A stretch of DNA of 12,520 nt, taken from Candidatus Brocadia sp. Its GTDB lineage: Bacteria; Planctomycetota; Brocadiia; Brocadiales; Brocadiaceae. Below, piece by piece: positions 6,480 through 12,520 of this stretch; within the stretch, counting starts at the first letter, position 1; the number at the start of each line of letters is the position of its first letter. The stretch spans positions 1 to 12,520 of the forward strand of contig JAUQXU010000439.1 of the NCBI GenBank assembly GCA_030837935.1, written 5' to 3'. The position numbers were made by a program, and so were the translations under genes. The notes below the pieces were generated by a model. The model did no database searches. It saw only the letters and a list, made by a program, of their open reading frames with translations, and was not told where the DNA came from.

Positions 6480-9131
6480 TTATACCTGCTCTGCCTCCTT
6501 GTAGATTTTAACAGGGGTGTACGCCTTATCGCGCAACAGATTAATGGGTATCCACTCATAATCTTCGGAAACAAAAACCGTTCCTGCCGGCGTTTTGCCA
6601 CTTACCTTTGCCTTGAGTTTTATCTTGTTTTGCATGGATTCAACCGTAACCATATCTCCATTCTGAACAAGCATCTCTTGCGCATCGTTTTTGTTTATTT
6701 CCACAAAACATTCCGGGACGATTGAGGTAAGGGCCTTTGAATGCCGGGAATACGTCCCCTGATGATTCAAGCTGGCGCCTGTGAGTAATGTAAATGGAAA
6801 ATCCTTTCGCTTTATCATCGGTAACGATTTGGGCTGAACGATCTCAAACGTATATTTTGTTGGTTTATTCTTATCGTAAAAGGAAGATACCCAGTGAAAT
6901 TCTTTTCTTTTCAAGCGGTCATAATTAATTCCTGAATAGATGGGCGTTATACTTCCTATTTCACTCAAAATCTCTTTTGCAGATAGATAAGAATAAGCAT
7001 GGCCCATCTTTTTCGCTAATTCACAAATGATTTGCCAGTCTGGTTTGGCATCTCCCACAGGTTGAATTGCTTTATTCAGCCGTTGTACGGTCATCCCCAT
7101 ATTGGTAAATGTTCCTTCCTTTTCGGCAAACGTAGCAGCAGGAAAGACCACGTCTGCCAATTGTGCCGTTTCCGTCAGAAAAGCATCCTGGACGACGACA
7201 AAATCGACCCTTTTTAATGCCGCCTGAATATCCTTTCCAACAGGATAGTTTATGATAGGGTTTTCTCCCATAACATAGAGCGCTTTTAATTTGCCATTGA
7301 GTGCAAGATCAATAACATTAACAGCATCTTGCCGGAAAATGTTGTCCGATAGTTTTATACCCCATAATTTTTCAACCTTTTCTCTATTGGACGCATTATT
7401 GATATCAAGGTACCCTGGAAAGAATTCGGGGACGACTCCCATATCATTTACGCCCTGAGAGTTGTTGTGGGACCTCGAAAATAGGAGAGAAATCCTGCTG
7501 GCAGTGATCTTTTCATGATTAGCGGCATTGATGAGTGTGCAGAGATTCGACAAGGCTTTTATCGTGATTTCACCTAATGGATATTCTTCAATATCCTTTC
7601 CACAAACGATGCAACAATTTCCCGGCTTTGTTAATAATGTTGATACGCTTCTGATGGTTTCCTCGGGAATACCGGTTGATTGAGAAGCATCCTTTACGCT
7701 GAACTTATCCAGCGAGGATCGCAATTCATGAAGATTGGTTGCAGATATTTCTGCCTTTTTTAAGTCAACCAGGTTTTCGTCGAGGATGACTTTAATCAGG
7801 GCGTTGATCAATACATTTTGACTTCCTAAAGCATATTGTAAGCGGATATCATTTTTAGCAGCACTATTGAATAAGACATTTCTTATATTGGCAACAATGA
7901 GATTGGCATTGTTTGTCCTTATGGCTTTTCGAGCCATGCTTCCGATTACAGGGTGGGCCTCTGTTATATCGGCCCCGAAAAAGAACAGGGTATTTGCATG
8001 CTCTATTTCTTTCAGCGATGTTGACACAATCCCGTTCACAACAGATTGATAAATCAGTCCATTGAGGTAAGGTGATTTTATATGAGATACGTTGTCAATG
8101 GTATTCGTTCCTAATACAGACCTGCAGAATTTTTGGAAGAGATAATTATCCTCATTGGTGCATTTCTCGGAACCAATGCCACCAATGAATTGTCCGCCAT
8201 GTTCACTTATAGTTTGCTGAAACCGTTTCGATACGACGTCAATGGCGTCGTTCCAGGATGCAGGACATAATTCGCCGTTTTTTCTGATTAACGGGGTTTT
8301 TATCCGTTCCGGAGAATGGATAAATTCGTGGCCAAATCTGCCTTTAACGCATAGATTTCCTTCGTTTATTCCCAGACGATCGTTTGACACGATACGCCGC
8401 ACACTGTCCATTTTTGTGTTTATAACAATCGAACAGCCAACAGAGCAGTAAGGGCAAATTGTAGGCGTACTGTTGAATTCCCAGGGTCTGCCTTTGAACC
8501 CCAGAGTTCTGTCCTGCCAGGCTCCGGTTGGACACACCGAAACACAACCACCGCAAAAACTGCACTCCAGGGGTCTGTCAAAGGCGGTACCTATGACCGT
8601 TTTAAATCCACGATTTTGGAAGTCGATTGCCCCAATTCCTTCAATTTCCTTACAGGTGCTTACACATCGGCCACACAAAATACACCGGTTCCTGTTTAGT
8701 TCTAAAACCGGATTATCCCGAATCACGGGATAATGAGACCTTACGGTTTTAAATCTGCCTGGGGCCAGATTTAGTTCGTAGGTGATATTTTGCAATCCGC
8801 ACTCACCAGATTTATCACAGGTGGGACATGAGAGTTCGTGGTGCGCTAACAAATATTCCATAACAGACTTTCGATATCTGGTCACTTTTGGCGTATTTAC
8901 TTTTACGATCATTCCTTCAGACACGGGGTGCGCACAAGCAAACCGGTGTCCCGTTCTTTTCCGCTCAGTGACCTCCACGAAACACAGCCTGCACCCTCCA
9001 AACTGGGAGAGTTTGGGATGGTAGCACAGACCGGGAATATAGACATTGTTATCCAGGGCTGCCTGGAAAATGTTCGTGCCTTCAGGGGCGCTTATTGGTT
9101 TATCATCGATAACAAAATTTATTATATTCAT
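6480..9131 (-). CDS. nuoG: NADH-quinone oxidoreductase subunit G, formate-dehydrogenase-like type
   Basis: This 883-residue iron-sulfur subunit carries electrons from NuoF to NuoI. The N-terminal domain has a [2Fe-2S] site (Cys36, 47, 50, 66) and a His-Cys3 [4Fe-4S] site (His98, Cys102, 105, 111). A full 2x[4Fe-4S] ferredoxin domain follows (Cys150, 153, 156, 160 and Cys190, 193, 196, 200). Canonical NuoG keeps only one cluster (N4) here, so this form has an extra one, as in HydA/HndD and FdhA. An N7-type [4Fe-4S] site (Cys226, 229, 233, 261) leads into a molybdopterin-oxidoreductase fold (about 265-765) and a C-terminal dinucleotide-binding-like domain (about 780-880). The FDH-like segment GSEKCTNEDNYLFQKF is retained. 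Aligned on Pro354, the catalytic Cys/Sec position holds Ile351 and the adjacent His is Lys352, so formate oxidation is unlikely. The start overlaps the nuoF stop (ATGA), and with no good ribosome-binding site it is probably coupled. Confidence 0.93.
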   Translation of the reverse strand: MNIINFVIDDKPISAPEGTNIFQAALDNNVYIPGLCYHPKLSQFGGCRLCFVEVTERKRTGHRFACAHPVSEGMIVKVNTPKVTRYRKSVMEYLLAHHELSCPTCDKSGECGLQNITYELNLAPGRFKTVRSHYPVIRDNPVLELNRNRCILCGRCVSTCKEIEGIGAIDFQNRGFKTVIGTAFDRPLECSFCGGCVSVCPTGAWQDRTLGFKGRPWEFNSTPTICPYCSVGCSIVINTKMDSVRRIVSNDRLGINEGNLCVKGRFGHEFIHSPERIKTPLIRKNGELCPASWNDAIDVVSKRFQQTISEHGGQFIGGIGSEKCTNEDNYLFQKFCRSVLGTNTIDNVSHIKSPYLNGLIYQSVVNGIVSTSLKEIEHANTLFFFGADITEAHPVIGSMARKAIRTNNANLIVANIRNVLFNSAAKNDIRLQYALGSQNVLINALIKVILDENLVDLKKAEISATNLHELRSSLDKFSVKDASQSTGIPEETIRSVSTLLTKPGNCCIVCGKDIEEYPLGEITIKALSNLCTLINAANHEKITASRISLLFSRSHNNSQGVNDMGVVPEFFPGYLDINNASNREKVEKLWGIKLSDNIFRQDAVNVIDLALNGKLKALYVMGENPIINYPVGKDIQAALKRVDFVVVQDAFLTETAQLADVVFPAATFAEKEGTFTNMGMTVQRLNKAIQPVGDAKPDWQIICELAKKMGHAYSYLSAKEILSEIGSITPIYSGINYDRLKRKEFHWVSSFYDKNKPTKYTFEIVQPKSLPMIKRKDFPFTLLTGASLNHQGTYSRHSKALTSIVPECFVEINKNDAQEMLVQNGDMVTVESMQNKIKLKAKVSGKTPAGTVFVSEDYEWIPINLLRDKAYTPVKIYKEAEQV

Positions 9132-10972
9132 TTTATTGCCAAGAAATTACATTTTTCATAACAGAGATTACACTTAATACATTTCTCTTTATTAATAACA
9201 GCGGCCTCAGTCGTACTGCCGCTGATTGCCTTCACAGGGCAGTTACGAATACATGCCTGGCATTTGGTACACTTTTCCGGTGTAACTTCATATTTGTGCA
9301 GGGCAACGCACGTGGCAGTCGGACAAGTTTTGTCACGTATGTGGGCAACATATTCATCCCTGAAGTACCGTAGTGTGGATTTTACAGGATTCGGGGCAGA
9401 TTGCCCAAGACCACACAGGGACATCACCTTTATTTCATCACTCATTTGTTCCAGTACTTCCATATCTTTCTCTTCGCCCTGCCCCAGGGTAATACGGGTG
9501 AGGATGTCCAGCATAAGGGTAGTGCCAATCCTGCAGGGGGGGCATTTACCGCAGGATTCATTCGCACAAAAATTCATAAAAAATCTCGCCATCTCAACCA
9601 TACAGGTGGTATCATCAACGACCACAAAACTTCCGGAACCCATCATCGCTCCCGCCCCAACAAGCGATTCGTAATCGATAGGTGAATCCAGCAAGGACTC
9701 GGGAAGACTTCCACCCGATGGGCCTCCGATTTGCACGGCCTTAAATTTTCTCTTTTTCGGAATTCCGCCACCCATATCAAAGACAATCTGTCTAATCGTG
9801 GTGCCCATAGGAACTTCTACAAGTCCGGCATTTTTTATCTTACCAGTCAGGGAAAAAATCTTCGTTCCCTTGCTATGTTCTGTACCGATTTTGAAATACC
9901 AATCGGCGCCTTTATTTATAATAAACGGTACGTTGGCAAAGGTCTCTACATTGTTTAAGCACGTGGGCTTGTCCCATAATCCAGCCTCTACAGATTGCGG
10001 GGGCCTAGTACGCGGCATACCTCGTTTTCCTTCAATGGAGTTTTGTAGTGCGGTAGATTCACCGCAAACGAAGGCGCCAGCCCCTTCTTTTATATAGATT
10101 TCCAGGCTATACCCGCTTTTCAGGATGTTTTGCCCTAAAAAGCCGCGCTTTTTGGCCTCTTCAATGGTGTGTTTTAACCGCTTGACTGCCAATGGATATT
10201 CAGCACGCACATAGATATAACCACTGGTGGCATGAATAGCGTATCCAGCGATAATCATACCTTCCAGGACAGCGTGGGGATCGCCTTCAAGAAGGCTTCT
10301 ATCCATAAAAGCGCCCGGGTCTCCTTCGTCGGCATTGCAGAGAACAAACTTTTCATCAGCAGCATACTTGGCGCAGGATGCCCATTTTTCACCGGTTGGA
10401 AAACCACCACCTCCACGGCCCCTGAGACCCGATTTGCTTATTTCATCGATTACGGCCTTGGGAGTCATAGCTTTGAGTACCTTTTCAAGAGCCGCGTACC
10501 CGCCACGCGCGATATATTCATCAATGCTATCCGGATCAATATATCCGCAGTTCCTGAGGATATATTTTTTCTGGCCCTTATTCATCTCCATTTCATCAAA
10601 GAAAGGCAACCCTTCGTAAGGGATAACGGTTTTATCATCCAGATACATCTGTGCTATACCAAATTTTTTTACCGCCTCTCCCTTCCCTATGTGCTCTTCT
10701 AAGATTTGCGGAACCATGGTGGTTTTTACATTTCCGTATGTAACACGCGTACGTCCCGGGAAGATTACGTCCACGAGCACTTCATGCGCACACATGCCAA
10801 TGCAGCCGGTAGACAATATATCTGCTTCGAGTTTTTGCTTTTCTAACTCGTGCACAACGCTTTTCAACACGCTTCTGGCGCCGGCGCCTAAACCGCAAGA
10901 GGCCATACCAATAATAATCTTTGGCGTTTGCGGATTGGGTTTTTGTTGTTGATGCATCGTTTCGTTAGTCAT
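9128..10972 (-). CDS. nuoF: NADH-quinone oxidoreductase subunit F, extended HndC/HydB-type
   Basis: This 614-residue subunit is the NADH- and FMN-binding entry point of complex I. It is far longer than E. coli NuoF (about 445). Domains in order are: a thioredoxin-like region (about 18-95) with Cys26, Cys57 and Cys61; the FMN/NADH core with GLRGRGGGGFPTGEKW (182-197), CNADEGDPGAFMDR (212-225) and GAGAFVCGESTAL (297-309); an SLBB-type region (about 380-435); the [4Fe-4S] N3 site (Cys474, 477, 480 and distal Cys520); and a C-terminal 2x[4Fe-4S] ferredoxin domain (Cys568, 571, 574, 578 and Cys598, 601, 604, 608). His544, Cys550 and Cys555 between the last two resemble the metal-site linker of HydB. 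This is the layout of NADP-reducing or bifurcating hydrogenase flavin subunits. Only three cysteines are seen in the N-terminal domain, so its [2Fe-2S] cluster is doubtful. The gene lies five bases after nuoE and overlaps nuoG by four. Confidence 0.95.
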   Translation of the reverse strand: MTNETMHQQQKPNPQTPKIIIGMASCGLGAGARSVLKSVVHELEKQKLEADILSTGCIGMCAHEVLVDVIFPGRTRVTYGNVKTTMVPQILEEHIGKGEAVKKFGIAQMYLDDKTVIPYEGLPFFDEMEMNKGQKKYILRNCGYIDPDSIDEYIARGGYAALEKVLKAMTPKAVIDEISKSGLRGRGGGGFPTGEKWASCAKYAADEKFVLCNADEGDPGAFMDRSLLEGDPHAVLEGMIIAGYAIHATSGYIYVRAEYPLAVKRLKHTIEEAKKRGFLGQNILKSGYSLEIYIKEGAGAFVCGESTALQNSIEGKRGMPRTRPPQSVEAGLWDKPTCLNNVETFANVPFIINKGADWYFKIGTEHSKGTKIFSLTGKIKNAGLVEVPMGTTIRQIVFDMGGGIPKKRKFKAVQIGGPSGGSLPESLLDSPIDYESLVGAGAMMGSGSFVVVDDTTCMVEMARFFMNFCANESCGKCPPCRIGTTLMLDILTRITLGQGEEKDMEVLEQMSDEIKVMSLCGLGQSAPNPVKSTLRYFRDEYVAHIRDKTCPTATCVALHKYEVTPEKCTKCQACIRNCPVKAISGSTTEAAVINKEKCIKCNLCYEKCNFLAIK

Positions 10973-10977
10973 GACTA

Positions 10978-11466
10978 TTATCGGGAAACTCCTGCTTCTC
11001 TTATTTCTTTTATGACGTTACCCACGGTGTCAGGGGCCAGTTTTCCATGGATGTCTTCGTCTACCATCATGACCGGCGCCAGCGAACATGCGCCCAAACA
11101 AGCAACTTCGTCTAGAGTAAATGCATTATCCTTTGTTGTCATACCTGTGGAAACTTCTAATGTTTCGCTAATTTTTTCCAAAACCTTTTTTGCTCCTTTT
11201 ACATGACACGCAGTCCCGCAGCAAACTTTAATGATATGTTCCCCACGGGGTTTTAAATGGAATTGAGCATAAAAAGTAGCAGTTCCCACGATTTCATGAA
11301 TACTCATATGCAATTTTTCTGAAATGAGACCAATAACAGGTTCGGGCAAATAACCATATTCTGCCTGCACTATTTGCAAAACAGGGATAAGTGACCCTCT
11401 GGCGTTTTTATATTTCTCCAGCACCTGTTCCATCTTTGAAAGGTCTACCGTTTTATTTGTATTCAT
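10978..11466 (-). CDS. nuoE: NADH-quinone oxidoreductase subunit E ([2Fe-2S] thioredoxin-like)
   Basis: This 162-residue peripheral-arm subunit carries the [2Fe-2S] cluster N1a, next to the FMN of NuoF. A helical N-terminal part (about 10-70, with IVQAEYGYLPEPVIGLISEK) leads into a thioredoxin-like fold. The ligand pattern is Cys82-x4-Cys87 (CCGTACHVKGA) and Cys123-x3-Cys127 (ACLGACSLAP). Cys83 is an extra neighbouring cysteine. The GTACHVKGA wording is closer to HndA/HydC of hydrogenases than to E. coli NuoE, consistent with the form of nuoF and nuoG here. No strong ribosome-binding site precedes the ATG; Met12 is an alternative start that would still keep the domain. nuoF starts five bases downstream. 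An 86-base gap separates it from nuoD. Confidence 0.96.
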   Translation of the reverse strand: MNTNKTVDLSKMEQVLEKYKNARGSLIPVLQIVQAEYGYLPEPVIGLISEKLHMSIHEIVGTATFYAQFHLKPRGEHIIKVCCGTACHVKGAKKVLEKISETLEVSTGMTTKDNAFTLDEVACLGACSLAPVMMVDEDIHGKLAPDTVGNVIKEIREAGVSR

Positions 11467-11502
11467 TGTAAATTATTTTACTATACTTTGAAGAGATATA
11501 TT

Positions 11503-11543
11503 AAAGAGTGCTACGCGAAAACCACCGCATACTCTTTTGTGGT
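11503..11543 (-). other. Interleaved inverted repeats in the nuoD-nuoE gap
   Basis: On the minus strand, ACCAC (11543-11539), AAAGAGT (11537-11531), GTGGT (11525-11521) and ACTCTTT (11509-11503) occur in this order. The first pairs with the third (5 bp) and the second with the fourth (7 bp). The two stems interleave and could form a small pseudoknot or exclude each other. The stems are short and may be chance. No terminator U-tract and no persuasive promoter were seen in the gap 11467-11552. Confidence 0.2.
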
Positions 11544-11552
11544 GCTCAAATG

Positions 11553-12520
11553 TTAACGATCAATTTCTCCTAAAACAATGTCGAGACTTCCGATCGTGGC
11601 AACGACATCAGGAAGTAACCGGCCTTCTACCATCTTCGGTAACGCTTCAAGGTTGACAAAAGAAGGTGGCCTTATTTTTAGCCGGTAAGGGCGGCTGGAA
11701 CCATCACTGACTAAGTAAAAACCCAATTCACCCTTGGGGGCTTCAATGCTTGCATAGACCTCTCCCTTCGGTGGATGGATGCCGTCCATAATCAATTTAA
11801 AATGATTGATCATGGATTCCATGTTTGTTTCAACATCTTCTTTCTGAGGCAAGGTAACGTTTGGTATCCTGGCTGTATAATCGCCTTTGGGGAGGATATT
11901 TAATGCCTGATGAACAATCCTGTTGCTCTGGTGCATCTCTTCAATTCGCACACGATAGCGATCGTATACATCCCCGTTCTTACCCAAAGGGACGGTAAAA
12001 TGATATTTGTCATAACCGGAATAAGGTTCTGACTTTCTGATATCCCAGTTAACCCCTGATCCTCTTAAACTTGGGCCGCTCAGTCCGTAATCGATGGCAT
12101 CTTCAGCGGAAATAATTCCTACGCCAACTGTGCGTTTTTTCCATATAGGATTGTCCGTCAGGAGTGTCTCGTATTCTTTGACCCGCGAAGGAAATTCGGA
12201 AACGAATGTGCGGATTTTTTCTAAGAATCCGCCTGGTAAATCCCTGGATACGCCGCCCACCCGGATATACGAGAGGTGCATCCTTGCGCCTGAGACCATT
12301 TCAAAGATATCATAGATCGCCTCGCGTTCCCTGAAACAATAGAAGAACACGGTCATGGCGCCGATATCCAGCGCATGGGTTGCCAGCCACAACAAGTGAG
12401 ATGTAATTCTGGTAAGTTCGCAAAGAAGTACACGGATATGTTGCGCCCTTTCCGGGACTTCGATACCAAGCAATTTCTCAACCGTCAGGGCGTAAGCTAA
12501 GTTGTTTGAGAAAGGGGCCA
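11553..12520 (-). CDS. nuoD: NADH-quinone oxidoreductase subunit D (49 kDa), 5'-truncated by window
   Basis: This subunit of the quinone-binding core is related to the large subunit of [NiFe] hydrogenases but has no metal site. The reading frame stays open to the window edge, so the true start lies outside; 322 complete codons are present, about 80-90 short of a typical NuoD. The stretch before the TTG at 12473 translates as APFSNNLAYALTVEKLLGIE, a conserved NuoD segment, so that TTG is internal and not a start. Other family blocks are VPERAQHIRVLLCELTRITS, SYIRVGGVSRDLPGGF, DYGLSGPSLRGSGVNWDIRK, PYSGYDKYHF, and the standard C-terminus GSLDIVLGEIDR. Some NuoD proteins are fused to NuoC at the N-terminus; this cannot be judged here. 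Confidence 0.97.
   Translation of the reverse strand, partial: APFSNNLAYALTVEKLLGIEVPERAQHIRVLLCELTRITSHLLWLATHALDIGAMTVFFYCFREREAIYDIFEMVSGARMHLSYIRVGGVSRDLPGGFLEKIRTFVSEFPSRVKEYETLLTDNPIWKKRTVGVGIISAEDAIDYGLSGPSLRGSGVNWDIRKSEPYSGYDKYHFTVPLGKNGDVYDRYRVRIEEMHQSNRIVHQALNILPKGDYTARIPNVTLPQKEDVETNMESMINHFKLIMDGIHPPKGEVYASIEAPKGELGFYLVSDGSSRPYRLKIRPPSFVNLEALPKMVEGRLLPDVVATIGSLDIVLGEIDR

Noticed and set aside
6318..6725. Plus-strand open frame of 135 codons spanning the 140-base gap
   Set aside because: It is largely opposite nuoG and the small Cys-rich gene; composition is not protein-like and no start signal was seen.
6480..9131. Annotation as an active formate dehydrogenase alpha subunit
   Set aside because: It sits in the nuoG slot of a complete nuo operon, no other nuoG is present, and the catalytic Cys/Sec-His pair appears replaced by Ile-Lys.
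10232..10702. Plus-strand open frame of 156 codons
   Set aside because: It is fully antisense to the conserved nuoF core, with no recognisable motif or ribosome-binding site.
12471..12473. TTG as the start codon of nuoD
   Set aside because: The frame remains open upstream to the window edge and encodes a conserved NuoD segment, so the gene is truncated by the window and this codon is internal.

Overview
This window is one continuous stretch of a respiratory complex I (NADH:quinone oxidoreductase, nuo) operon, read entirely from the minus strand. In transcription order (high to low coordinates) it holds nuoD (5' end cut off by the window edge), nuoE, nuoF, nuoG, a small two-domain desulforedoxin-like gene, nuoH, nuoI, nuoJ, nuoK, nuoL, nuoM and the first 69 complete codons of nuoN. 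The genes are packed tightly: there is a 4-base overlap at nuoF/nuoG and 0-13 bases at most other junctions. The only wider gaps are 86 bases (nuoD-nuoE), 140 bases (nuoG to the small gene), 39 bases (nuoI-nuoJ) and 64 bases (nuoL-nuoM). No gene-free stretch exceeds 300 bases. I see no tRNA, rRNA, CRISPR array, transposase or plus-strand gene.

The membrane arm (nuoH, J, K, L, M, start of N) is canonical. The key charged residues of the antiporter-like subunits and the NuoH quinone-channel motifs are all present, so a working ion-pumping enzyme is expected. NuoD and NuoI supply the quinone-linked core and its two [4Fe-4S] clusters.

The electron-input arm is less ordinary. NuoE, NuoF and NuoG resemble the modular subunits of soluble NAD(P)-linked hydrogenases and formate dehydrogenases (HndA/HndC/HndD, HydC/HydB/HydA, FdhA) more than the short E. 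coli or Thermus versions. NuoF has an added thioredoxin-like N-terminus and a C-terminal 2x[4Fe-4S] ferredoxin domain. NuoG has a complete 2x[4Fe-4S] ferredoxin domain followed by a formate-dehydrogenase-like molybdopterin fold whose catalytic Cys/Sec position appears to be lost. Between nuoG and nuoH lies a 93-residue protein made of two desulforedoxin modules with identical Cys spacing. It abuts nuoH and so is almost certainly co-translated with the complex. This is the least expected element of the window.

The organism is probably an anaerobic or facultatively anaerobic bacterium of moderate GC. The hydrogenase-like input arm and the desulforedoxin modules point to an anaerobe. An anammox-type planctomycete (Brocadiales) would fit, but that is an impression from style, not something the sequence proves.
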